Source: Archangium violaceum Cb vi76
GTDB taxonomy: Bacteria; Myxococcota; Myxococcia; Myxococcales; Myxococcaceae
Length of the DNA: 64,000 bases
Assembly: GCF_000733295.1 (NCBI RefSeq)
Contig: NZ_JPMI01000233.1
Coordinates: 186,001 to 250,000 of the forward strand
Direction: 5' to 3'
This document shows, piece after piece, positions 17,185-24,534 of the stretch. The notes under the pieces were generated by a model. That model was not told the origin of the DNA and made no database searches. It saw only the letters and a program-made list of their open reading frames with translations. The position numbers and the translations under genes were made by a program. Position 1 is the stretch's first letter. Every line of letters begins with the position of its first letter.

Positions 17185-18063
17185 TCAGCGGAAGGGCAGG
17201 GAGAGGTAGTGGGCGCCCAGCTCCGTCAGGGAGCCCTGGGCGCCCAGCAGGCTCGCGAAGCATGGATCATTCGTCCACCGGCCCGTGAACCAGGCGTAAC
17301 GGAACACGTCGTCACGGTTCTCGCAGACGGCCACCATTTCCGTCATCTGGGCCTTCTGTTTGGCGACCGAGTCGATCTGCGCGCCATCTCGCTGGCTGTG
17401 GCAGTTGGCGAATTCGGTGACCCAGAACTGCTTGCCATACTTCTTCAGCCGGTCCAACTGGCCCGCGAGCCCGTAGTCGTACCAGTGGAACGCGAGGTAG
17501 TCGATGCGCGGTTCCCGGTGGCCATTGGCCGCGCGGTAGGCCGCGTAGAACGCATCGAGCCAGACGACCGGATCCGAGTAGCCCGGGTAGGTTCCCCAGT
17601 TCATCCCGGGACCGACCAGCTTGACGCCAGTGTTCGCGGCGACGCTCTCGTACCGGGGCCATAGCCGCGCCGCGTCCTGGGGCGACATGTTGGCCTGGTC
17701 CGTGAGGTTGGGCTCGTTGAGGAGCAGCAGGTACTGGATGTCCGGGTGGGCCTTCAGGAAGGACTCGATGCTCGCGCTGTCGAAGTTCCCGTTCCACAGC
17801 ATGGGGAGGAAGTCCATGCCGTAACGGGACCGGTAGTCCGTGGGCACGTCCCGATGGGGGCGAGGGCTCCAGTTGTACCACCAGCTCACCCCCGGCGAGA
17901 GGGCCGCGAGGTCCTCTGGCGTGGCGAGGTCGTAGGCAATCCCCCGTTTGGCGCTCTTGGTGGCAGTGGGCGTCTGGGTGCCCGGTCCGGGCCTGGCCGC
18001 CGGGTCACAGCTCAGCAGCAGGAGCAGCGTGATGCAGCAGGACGGCGCGACCAGTCGTTTCAT
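17185..18063 (-). CDS. GH128-like glycoside hydrolase lipoprotein
   Basis: It encodes 292 residues with a lipoprotein signal (lipobox LLSC, Cys19). The chain follows the Asl1-like/GH128 TIM-barrel pattern: GIAYDLATPEDLAALSPGVSWWYNWSP, DFLPMLWNG, the acid/base Glu117 in LLLLNEPNL, IDYLAFHWYDYG, and the nucleophile Glu217 in QFWVTEFAN. GH128 enzymes cut beta-1,3-glucans, so a fungal cell-wall substrate is plausible. It converges with the RNase gene, leaving 18 bp between stops. Confidence 0.85.
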   Translation of the reverse strand: MKRLVAPSCCITLLLLLSCDPAARPGPGTQTPTATKSAKRGIAYDLATPEDLAALSPGVSWWYNWSPRPHRDVPTDYRSRYGMDFLPMLWNGNFDSASIESFLKAHPDIQYLLLLNEPNLTDQANMSPQDAARLWPRYESVAANTGVKLVGPGMNWGTYPGYSDPVVWLDAFYAAYRAANGHREPRIDYLAFHWYDYGLAGQLDRLKKYGKQFWVTEFANCHSQRDGAQIDSVAKQKAQMTEMVAVCENRDDVFRYAWFTGRWTNDPCFASLLGAQGSLTELGAHYLSLPFR

Positions 18064-18119
18064 GCGTTTCCACCTCCGAGCCGTTCATCATGCCCGGGCT
18101 CTTCTCCCCGCACAGTCAA

Positions 18120-18333
18120 AACCACATTTGACGCGGGAGATGAGCCGGGCTTGCCCCTTGAGCGCGCGCGGGCTCTGGCTGCCCGGGCCGAGCTGGCCGT
18201 CGCGCTCGGGGACGAGACACGCGCCCGGAGTGCGCGGGAGGAGCTACAGCGGATTCCGCTCTCCGAGGAGGAGCGGGCGCGATTCCGCGAGGAGCTCGAG
18301 GCCGCGGATGCCCTCGCGCGGACGCAGCGCTGA
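18120..18333 (+). pseudogene. C-terminal fragment of a TPR-type protein
   Basis: The frame reads LPLERARALAARAELAVALG, then a helix pair through ARSAREELQRIPLSEEERARFREELEAADALARTQR, and stops at 18331-18333. This is the usual C-terminus of a tetratricopeptide protein, such as the tail of a myxobacterial Ser/Thr kinase. No start or upstream portion remains; the DNA before 18120 belongs to the divergent GH128 promoter region. It is probably the leftover of a larger deleted gene. Confidence 0.5.
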
Positions 18334-18339
18334 CCACGC

Positions 18340-18378
18340 ATGCGCCCTCCCCCTCTGGGAGAGGGCGGGGGGGAGGGT
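18340..18378. repeat. Intergenic C/G-rich hairpin repeat (REP-like)
   Basis: The sequence reads GCCCTCCCCCTCTGGGAGAG followed by GGCGGGGGGGAGGG. It folds on itself around CTGGGAG. Very similar hairpins (CCCTCTCCCTCTGGGAGAGG type) are scattered in many GC-rich bacterial genomes as extragenic repeats. It directly follows the gene fragment stop. Confidence 0.55.
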
Positions 18379-18519
18379 CGTCACCCGCGAGTTCCTCGTC
18401 CCGGCGCGCATCGCGACACGTAACGCTCTCCTGGCCGCGCTCTAAGCCAGCGGAAGTAGGTTCTTTCAGGGGTGCTGTTGAAATGAAAGCGCGGGGCGCC
18501 CTCCGGTCGCGCGGCGTGC

Positions 18520-18546
18520 CAACTGGTCCGACAGTCGGACCAGTTG
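18520..18546. promoter_or_regulatory. Perfect 27-bp palindrome, candidate operator
   Basis: Arms CAACTGGTCCGAC and GTCGGACCAGTTG pair over 13 bp around a single central A at 18533. The TGGTCCGAC half resembles operators of GntR/FadR-type repressors. The nearest gene, on the minus strand, ends at 18618, so the site is not in a promoter position of any intact gene and lies in a debris region. Confidence 0.5.
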
Positions 18547-18617
18547 CTCCCCATCGCGGCCGGGACCTCCCCCCTGACAGGACTTACTCCTCCTGGCTTG
18601 GCGAAGCCGCACGGGCC

Positions 18618-19076
18618 TCACGGTGTCTGAGGCGGGTTGCAGACGACGCGCGCGACGCACTTCGCCTTCTCACCGGTGGAGGTGAGGACCTTGGCGAAGG
18701 TCTTGAGGCGGATGGGCTTACCCGTCTGGGCGCGCTCTTCGCGGTCCGCGAGGCTCGCGCACTGCTCATAACTCTCCAGCGTGAAGAAGCTGGTCCCGCC
18801 GATGCTGGTGCCCGGACCGACGTTGATGCTCACGGAGCTCGGCTCCGCATTGCGCGGCCAGTCATGGATCGACGTGACCGTGAGCGTCCGCGTCTCGCTG
18901 TCGTTGAAGATGTACGTGTCGACCGCGATGAACGCTGGATAGCTGTGCACCTCCGCCACCAGGCCGCCAGCGACGAATCGCTCGCAGTGGAGCACGGACT
19001 CATCGTCGTCCGCGGTCGCCGCCGTTGCGCTGAACACCACGAAGCCGATGGCCGCCGCTGCCCAACCGTTGCGCAT
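18618..19076 (-). CDS. Secreted hypothetical protein
   Basis: It encodes 152 residues. Residues 1-22 form a Sec signal (MRNGWAAAAIGFVVFSATAATA). The mature domain is beta-rich (FVAGGLVAEVHSYPAFIAVDTYIFNDSETRTLTVTSI) with four cysteines (HCERF, EQCASL, KCVARVVC) that could form two disulfides. No family was recognised. It is divergent from the EEP gene at 19259. Confidence 0.7.
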   Translation of the reverse strand: MRNGWAAAAIGFVVFSATAATADDDESVLHCERFVAGGLVAEVHSYPAFIAVDTYIFNDSETRTLTVTSIHDWPRNAEPSSVSINVGPGTSIGGTSFFTLESYEQCASLADREERAQTGKPIRLKTFAKVLTSTGEKAKCVARVVCNPPQTP

Positions 19077-19258
19077 GGATGTCTTCCTCCCAGGGTGAGG
19101 TGACGAGGCTGAGAGCGGAGCGCTGGGGTCACAAGGCAGGTGCCGTGCGGCGTGTGCCCGGGAAGTCGGAGGCTCGACAGTACCGGAGACACCGCGTGCG
19201 CTAACTGACGCTCGATGGGTCCTCTCAACCGTGCCTCCAGTCCGCCTATACTTCGCCC

Positions 19259-20050
19259 ATGACGGTGGAGCTGCGAGTTGCCTCGTACAACATCCTGGCG
19301 GACGCCTACGTCAAGCCCGAGTGGTTCCCGCACACGCCCGCGGACATCTTCGAGCCGAGGAGGCGCCAGGAGGCGCTGGCCCGCCGGATCCTGGGGCTGG
19401 ACGCGGACATCGTCTGCCTGCAGGAGGTGGAGCCCGACAGCTTCTCCGCGCTCCAGAGCGCGCTGGAGCCACACGGGTACGTGGGCGTGCTGTCCCTGAA
19501 GCAGCAGGGCCGGCCCGACGGCTGCGCGGTGTTCCATCGCCTGGAACGTTGCCTGGGTCACCGGGCCCACTACTTCAGGGACCGGCTGGAGGACGGGCGC
19601 GTATCCGGGCACCTGGCGTTGGTGGTGGACTTCGACGTTGGAGGGGGCCGGCTGCGTGTGGCGTGTACGCACCTGCGCTGGGACCGGCCGGACAGGCCCG
19701 TGGAGCAGCACCAGGGGATGCAGGAGGCGGCGGAGCTGCTCGAGGAGCTGGTCCAGCGGGACCCGGAGGCCCTGTGGGTGGTGTGCGGTGACTTCAACGC
19801 GCAGCCCGGGGACCCGCTGGTCCGAGCGTTCGTGGCGGCCGGGCTGCTCGATGCCTACGAGGGGCGGCACCAGCCGACCTGCAACGCGAACGAGCGTGCC
19901 AAGGCGATCGACTTCCTCTTCCACTCGCGCGCGCTGCGGGCGCGGCCGGACCGGCTGCCGGAGCTGGACGACCGGACGCCGATGCCGTCGGAGAACGAGC
20001 CCTCCGATCATCTGCCAATCGCCGCGAGTCTGCTGCGCGCCAGCGACTAA
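19259..20050 (+). CDS. Endonuclease/exonuclease/phosphatase (EEP) family protein
   Basis: It encodes 263 residues. The EEP signature residues are present in order: Asn11 in ASYNILADAY, the metal-binding Glu56 in IVCLQEVEPD, VCGDFNAQPGD, and the catalytic PSDHLPIAASLL near the end. The start and the NILADAY phrase resemble CCR4/nocturnin-like deadenylases and phosphodiesterases. There is no signal peptide, so it is probably cytoplasmic. The substrate could be a nucleic acid, nucleotide or phosphoinositide. Its stop overlaps the convergent endolysin stop by 4 bp. Confidence 0.88.
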   Translation: MTVELRVASYNILADAYVKPEWFPHTPADIFEPRRRQEALARRILGLDADIVCLQEVEPDSFSALQSALEPHGYVGVLSLKQQGRPDGCAVFHRLERCLGHRAHYFRDRLEDGRVSGHLALVVDFDVGGGRLRVACTHLRWDRPDRPVEQHQGMQEAAELLEELVQRDPEALWVVCGDFNAQPGDPLVRAFVAAGLLDAYEGRHQPTCNANERAKAIDFLFHSRALRARPDRLPELDDRTPMPSENEPSDHLPIAASLLRASD

Positions 20051-20868
20051 TGAGCGAGCATGGACAACGCACGCCGGTAGAAGACCCTGTGCCTGGGCAG
20101 CACGGTGTCGCGCCCGATGAAGCGGCGGGTGACCTCCTCGAAGTCTCCCTGGTCCGCCACCTGGTTGAGATCACGGCTGGTCCAGAACCAGGCCGCCACG
20201 CGGAAACCCACCTCGGGGTTCACGGCGAGCTCGGGGTTGTTCTCCAGGTCGATGCCCAGCGCCTTGCCGGCGGCGCGGTAGTTGGCCCGTCCGGTCAGCA
20301 GCAGGGGGCCTCGGCCCTTGTAGCGAGGGCCGTCCCCGGGCCGCACGTTGCCCAGGTCTTCACGGCCTTCGTACTGCTCGCCTGAATCCGGCTCCTCGAG
20401 CATGTTGAGCTGGCCCGTCACGAAGGCCAGCTCGGCGAGGAATGCGGCCTGACGCTGGGGCGTCGTGATGTCCGCCCCGTGCATCGCCACGTTGAGGTGC
20501 GGCAGCAGCTCGGTGGCCTGCATCTCCGAGCAGTTGGGCATGACGGTGCGCAACTGCTCCACGGAGAGACCCGGTCCCTGGGGCTCTTCCCGCTCCGGAT
20601 GCTGGAATTCGACTCCGAGCTCACGCCAGGTGCCGGAGTCCACGATACCGTCCGCGTTCATTCCCTTGTCCCGCTGGAAGGACAGCACCGCGTCCTCCGT
20701 CTGCGCACCGAAGAAGCCGTCCGTGGGGCCGGGGTCGAAGCCGGCGGCCATCAGCCTGCGTTGCAGCTCGATGACCAATGGGCCACGCGAGCCCTTGTGC
20801 AGCACGGTGGGCAGACCCAGGGATGTGAGCTGAAGGAACGACGTATCGATCTCGGTCGGAGTTGGCAT
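20047..20868 (-). CDS. GH19-like chitinase/endolysin with peptidoglycan-binding domain
   Basis: It encodes 273 residues from the ATG at 20868, which has GAGGGAGGTTCCCGCG upstream. Residues about 20-80 are a PG_binding_1 domain (GSRGPLVIELQRRLMAAGF, then DGFFGAQTEDAVLSFQRDKGM). The rest is a GH19/lysozyme-like domain: LNVAMHGADITTPQRQAAFLAELAFVTGQL, YEGREDLGNVRPGDGPRYKGRGPLLLTGRANYR, and a helical C-terminus. Enzymes of this form cleave chitin or peptidoglycan and are common as phage endolysins and in predatory bacteria. No signal peptide is visible, so release would need lysis or a non-Sec route. Confidence 0.88.
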   Translation of the reverse strand: MPTPTEIDTSFLQLTSLGLPTVLHKGSRGPLVIELQRRLMAAGFDPGPTDGFFGAQTEDAVLSFQRDKGMNADGIVDSGTWRELGVEFQHPEREEPQGPGLSVEQLRTVMPNCSEMQATELLPHLNVAMHGADITTPQRQAAFLAELAFVTGQLNMLEEPDSGEQYEGREDLGNVRPGDGPRYKGRGPLLLTGRANYRAAGKALGIDLENNPELAVNPEVGFRVAAWFWTSRDLNQVADQGDFEEVTRRFIGRDTVLPRHRVFYRRALSMLAH

Positions 20869-20942
20869 CGCGGGAACCTCCCTCTGTCTCAAGGTGCGGT
20901 GGTGCCAGCGGCTTTGTGAAGACTGGCGACCCGCCGCGCCGC

Positions 20943-22556
20943 TCAGAGTCCGAGCGAGTCCAGCACGTCGCAGCGCTGGGCGTTCAGGTTCGAGCCCTGC
21001 CCGAGCTCCATGTTGATCTCGAGGTACTGCTCCCCGTCCCGGGTATACGCGGGCCACTGCACCGCGCCCTCGCCATTCGGGTTTCCCTGGGTGGCGAAAC
21101 GGGTCCAGTAGCCGATGAGCTTCCTGGACAGCTCCCGCTCGGCGTCGGAGTCCAGGGCGAACCGGCCCCGGCTCAAGCCGAAGACGAAGGGCAGCTCGGC
21201 GGAGTGGTACGCGCCCAGCTTCAGCATCCCACCGAAGACGCTGCCCAGGGGCTTCCTGGGCTCGTAGGTGAAGAAATAGGCATGCACGGGCTGCCCTTGC
21301 TCCGTCAGCGTGCGCGCGAGCCGCCGGGTGGGGCACACGAACATCCCGTCGCCGAGCAGCCGGCTGAAGGCCGCCTTGGGCGAGGTGAAGTCCTTCGCCG
21401 GATAGGCGCGCAGCAGGGGCTCGGCCTTGCCGGGCACGCGCACGTTCACCGCGGCCTCGTACTGCTCGGGCGTGTCGATCTTCGCCTGGAGGGTGAAGAT
21501 CGTGCCCTCGTCCCGGTTGGTACCCAGCATCAAGGGCACCTTCGCGTACTTGCCCTCCGCGAGGAGCTGGCGCGGCGCCGCGGGGATGACGTTTCCATCC
21601 ACCACCGGCCCGAAGCCCACCCGTGGCTTGATCAAATCGAGTGCGGCCCCACTCACGGCGAGCAGTTGCTCGGGCGTCCGGGTGCGCAGGCACGCGGCGA
21701 TGTCACCCTCGGTGCAGCCCACCTCGCGGGCGAAGCGCATTCCGCGCTCCTCGGCGCTGTCCTCCTGGCCGGGCGTGCCCGGATCCTTCAGGGGCGTGGT
21801 GCCCAGGTAGCAGGTGCCGCTCTCGGCGATGAGGCGGTGGAAGAGACCGTGGGCCGCGGGCGAGACCATCTGCAGGCACGCGGAAATAGCGCCCGCGGAC
21901 TCGCCGAAGAGCGTGACCTGGGTGGGGTCTCCTCCGAAGGCGGAGATGTTGTCGCGCACCCATTCGAGCGCGAGCCGCTGGTCCATGAGGCCGTAGTTGC
22001 CGGAGGACCCTTCGGGCGCTCCGGCGCCGAGCGCGGGGTGGGCGAGGAAGCCCAGCGCGCCCAGCCGGTAGTTCATGGTCACCACCACCACGCCCGCGCG
22101 GGCCAGTGCCGAGCCGTCGTACAGCTCATCCTGGGTCGAGCCGAGGGTGAAGCCGCCGCCGTGGATGTAGACCATCACCGGCGCGGGCTTCTGGGGCTGG
22201 AGCGCGGGTGTCCACACGTTGAGGGTGAGGCAGTCCTCGCTGGTGGCCTCGACGGGCTTGCCGTTGCGCATGTCCACCTGGGGGCAGCGGACGCCGAAGT
22301 GCGAGGCCTCGCGCGGGGTGCTCCAGGCCTCGGCGGGCTCGGGAGCGCGCCAGCGGCGCTCGCCCGTGGGGGGCTGGGCGAAGGGGATGCCGAGGAAGGT
22401 GGCGGTGCCATCTTCATAGGCGAGGCCCCGCACGGGTCCCCGGCCGGTCTGGACCACGGGGGCGGGTCCCTTGGCCAGGGCGGGCCCGTTCGAGTGGGCG
22501 CAGTGGGTGAGCAACAACAGGCAACTGGAGAGGAGAAGCCGGGAGAACGAGCGCAT
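20943..22556 (-). CDS. Type-B carboxylesterase lipoprotein
   Basis: It encodes 537 residues. The lipobox LTHC (Cys19) follows a hydrophobic signal. The carboxylesterase type-B pattern is complete: GTATFLGIPFAQPPTGERRW, EDCLTLNVW, the oxyanion hole YIHGGGF, the nucleophile Ser220 in VTLFGESAGA, an acid in TNRDEGTIF, and a histidine in GAYHSAELPFVFG. It hydrolyses esters in the periplasm or on the surface; substrate unknown. It is separated by about 75 bp from the downstream endolysin gene on the same strand. Confidence 0.92.
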   Translation of the reverse strand: MRSFSRLLLSSCLLLLTHCAHSNGPALAKGPAPVVQTGRGPVRGLAYEDGTATFLGIPFAQPPTGERRWRAPEPAEAWSTPREASHFGVRCPQVDMRNGKPVEATSEDCLTLNVWTPALQPQKPAPVMVYIHGGGFTLGSTQDELYDGSALARAGVVVVTMNYRLGALGFLAHPALGAGAPEGSSGNYGLMDQRLALEWVRDNISAFGGDPTQVTLFGESAGAISACLQMVSPAAHGLFHRLIAESGTCYLGTTPLKDPGTPGQEDSAEERGMRFAREVGCTEGDIAACLRTRTPEQLLAVSGAALDLIKPRVGFGPVVDGNVIPAAPRQLLAEGKYAKVPLMLGTNRDEGTIFTLQAKIDTPEQYEAAVNVRVPGKAEPLLRAYPAKDFTSPKAAFSRLLGDGMFVCPTRRLARTLTEQGQPVHAYFFTYEPRKPLGSVFGGMLKLGAYHSAELPFVFGLSRGRFALDSDAERELSRKLIGYWTRFATQGNPNGEGAVQWPAYTRDGEQYLEINMELGQGSNLNAQRCDVLDSLGL

Positions 22557-22656
22557 GGGCTATCTGGAGCACATCCGCTCGTCCCTGCCCACGCGCATTC
22601 TCTGTATGTCTTCCATGCCCGATGCGCATGGGAGAGATGGGGCACTGTCAAGGGCG

Positions 22657-22680
22657 GCGGCTTCGATTCCCGCCGCTTCC
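22657..22680. repeat. Left direct repeat of island (tRNA T-arm-like, att candidate)
   Basis: This 24-bp segment contains TTCGATTCCCGCCGC, which looks like the TpsiC loop and acceptor-side stem of a tRNA 3' end. It matches the copy at 24506-24529 in 22 of 24 positions. No tRNA body is visible upstream, and the T-stem has a mismatch, so it is a fragment rather than a gene. It lies beside the integrase remnant. Confidence 0.6.
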
Positions 22681-22686
22681 ACTGCT

Positions 22687-22917
22687 TTACGCCGTGATGA
22701 CGGATGGTTGGTAGCTGCCCCTACCTGTGTTGCACGTATGTCGCATGTGGGTGCAGGGGCGGGTCGAGCACCCCATGGCGAGGTGACTGCCGTAGGTGTG
22801 GCGTAGGTCGTGCCAGCCGCTCCGGCCCTTGCGTTCGTTGTCCCTTGGTTGACTCAGCCGCACGGCCTCCATGTAATCCCGCGTGGGGTTCTTCGTGAGC
22901 AGAAGCTCATGCCAGGA
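22687..22917 (-). pseudogene. Tyrosine recombinase (integrase) C-terminal remnant
   Basis: On the minus strand the frame reads KNPTRDYMEAVRLSQPRDNE, then SGWHDLRHTYGSHLAMGC, which is the RHxxG/A region of phage-type integrases (box II HDLRHT). It then shifts away from the family pattern: the expected LGHxxxxxTxxYxH section and the catalytic tyrosine are missing. The N-terminal part cannot be found upstream because that DNA is now overlapped by the lipoprotein gene. The remnant points towards the repeat at 22657-22680, as an integrase beside its attachment site would. Confidence 0.65.
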
Positions 22918-22925
22918 GGCGCTGG

Positions 22926-24047
22926 GTGCCAAGAGGGATGGTTCTGCTGACATGCATGTTGCTTGTGGGGTGCGGCAGCGTTCCCCGGAGCGTTCTCCCG
23001 GCCACTGGACAAGCAAGGTACTGCGTCTACGCCCCGGGCAGCGACCTGGCGCAGGCAGAACAAGGTGGAGCATCTGCCGCAGCGCCTGCGCCGGGAGCGG
23101 GTTCGCCGAGGGCTCCACTTCCCCATTCCCCATCACCGCTGCGAGGGCTTCCTGGCGGAGGCGCAGGAGATGGGGTGCCCCGCGGCATGCTCCGCCCGGT
23201 GCCACAAGGTGGCACGACCGCGGCAGGAGCAGGCACTGGCGCTGCGGCAGGAGAAGCCCTGGTCACGGGCGGCGCGGTCGTCGCGGCCGCGGGCAGTGTT
23301 CTGCTGCTTTGCTTCACCGTCAAAGCGGTTGTGGACGGTGAGCAGACCCCCATCGACATCGCGGACAAGTTCTACGGCACGCACTTCGGAGATGTTCCTG
23401 GATGGGTTCAAGGCCGGTATTCCCCAAGGGGCGCTGCAACTCCGAGCACCATCGAGATAGAGGTCCTCATTCACCAGGAGCCTGATGGCACGGTGTCAGT
23501 AGAGACAAGCGCGCCCACGCCCCAATCTGAGTTGGTGTCTTCTCCCCGCTTTCTTCCCAGTAGCCGGCCAGATGCGGAATCCGCCAGAGAAAGCAAAAAG
23601 AAACGCGGCCGTCTCTATGCGACCTACAGGAAGCTCAATGAGGCAACCAACCTTTACTACTCCGGGCGGACCAGCACGGTCATTGACCTCAGCCTGCCTC
23701 TTGACCTCCAGGCTCAGTTGGCCATCAAGCTCCGTGACATGAATCATCACGTTGACGAGAACAAAGATCCGAGCGGTGTTTCATTCAATGATGCACAACT
23801 TGATGTGTTCGACATTGGGGCCGCCATCGACTACGAACAGAGATATGATGACCCAGCATACTGGCGGATTCGCGGAAGAGAGCAGCAACTGATAGATTTC
23901 AGTGGAGGCGCCCAGTCCGATACTGGCAAACCCCATCGAACCGAGAACATCCTGCGCGCCGTGGCAAAAGACAACCTGAGGGGCAGAAGGTTTCACGATG
24001 CCGCCACGATTCGTTGGGGCGAACTTCACCGTTACACGGGGTACTAG
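22926..24047 (+). CDS. Lipoprotein with GIY-YIG-like C-terminal domain, predicted toxin
   Basis: It encodes 373 residues from the GTG at 22926, six bases after AGGAGG; an ATG at 22938 is the alternative. The signal ends in LLVGC. Residues about 40-130 are low-complexity Ala/Gly/Pro, then a hydrophobic segment (ALVTGGAVVAAAGSVLLLCF). The C-terminal 150 residues carry YATYRKLNEATNLYYSGRTS (YY at 244-245, GR at 247-248), like the GIY-YIG hairpin and its catalytic Arg, followed by GREQQLIDFSGGA and a late Asn/Arg cluster (HRTENILRAV). This pattern resembles URI/GIY-YIG toxin domains. An Imm26-like gene begins 3 bp after its stop. GC content falls towards the 3' end, consistent with transfer. Nuclease activity is inferred. 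Confidence 0.65.
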   Translation: MPRGMVLLTCMLLVGCGSVPRSVLPATGQARYCVYAPGSDLAQAEQGGASAAAPAPGAGSPRAPLPHSPSPLRGLPGGGAGDGVPRGMLRPVPQGGTTAAGAGTGAAAGEALVTGGAVVAAAGSVLLLCFTVKAVVDGEQTPIDIADKFYGTHFGDVPGWVQGRYSPRGAATPSTIEIEVLIHQEPDGTVSVETSAPTPQSELVSSPRFLPSSRPDAESARESKKKRGRLYATYRKLNEATNLYYSGRTSTVIDLSLPLDLQAQLAIKLRDMNHHVDENKDPSGVSFNDAQLDVFDIGAAIDYEQRYDDPAYWRIRGREQQLIDFSGGAQSDTGKPHRTENILRAVAKDNLRGRRFHDAATIRWGELHRYTGY

Positions 24048-24050
24048 GAC

Positions 24051-24506
24051 ATGCGGCCAACGCACAAACCAGGTTCATTTTTGAGAATTCCCCTCCCAGA
24101 CGGCTCCTTCGGTTATGGAAGAGTTCTCGAATTGCCGTTCGATGCTTTCTATAATCACAGGACTACTGAGCCGGACGCGGATCTGGATGGGATCGCATCC
24201 AAGCCCATCCTTTTCAGGATTGTTGTCCGCTCTCCACATCCGAAATCATGGGAACCCATTGGGTGGAGAGAGATTGAAGAACGTCTGACTCAACCCGTTG
24301 TTCAATTCAGGATGGAAGTAGGACCACTCCGTCGCTGTTGGATTTTCGATAGCCTCGGCAATTCGAGAGAGGCGACCCCAAAAGAATGTATTGAGCTCGA
24401 GCCAGCCACTGTCTGGGAGCCGCACGGTGTCGAAAAACGTCTGCTGGATGCCTTCATGGGCCGTCCCAACACGGTACTGGAGCGCATCAAGAGGGAGTTG
24501 GAGTAG
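24051..24506 (+). CDS. Imm26-like immunity protein
   Basis: It encodes 151 residues with no signal peptide. The sequence opens GSFLRIPLPDGSFGYGRVLE and continues FDAFYNHRTTEPDADLDGIASKPILFRIVVR and EERLTQPVVQFRMEVGPLRRC, which I recognise as the immunity-26 family found next to polymorphic toxins. It starts 3 bp after the lipoprotein toxin candidate and would protect the producer or kin in the cytoplasm. The last codon touches the right-hand att-like repeat, so the pair sits at the very edge of the island. Confidence 0.7.
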   Translation: MRPTHKPGSFLRIPLPDGSFGYGRVLELPFDAFYNHRTTEPDADLDGIASKPILFRIVVRSPHPKSWEPIGWREIEERLTQPVVQFRMEVGPLRRCWIFDSLGNSREATPKECIELEPATVWEPHGVEKRLLDAFMGRPNTVLERIKRELE

Positions 24507-24529
24507 CGGCTCCGATTCCCGCCGCTCCC
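24506..24529. repeat. Right direct repeat of island (att candidate)
   Basis: It is the second copy of the 24-bp T-arm-like sequence, differing from the left copy at two positions (TTCG to TCCG, CTTCC to CTCCC). It begins in the stop codon of the Imm26-like gene. With the left copy it bounds 1.85 kb of DNA that includes the integrase remnant. Confidence 0.6.
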
Positions 24530-24534
24530 TCCGC

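Noticed and set aside
22651-22685. Possible tRNA gene from the TTCGATTCCCGCCGC sequence
   Set aside because: Only the T-arm and acceptor 3' side are present, the T-stem has a mismatch, and no D-arm or anticodon arm can be folded upstream.
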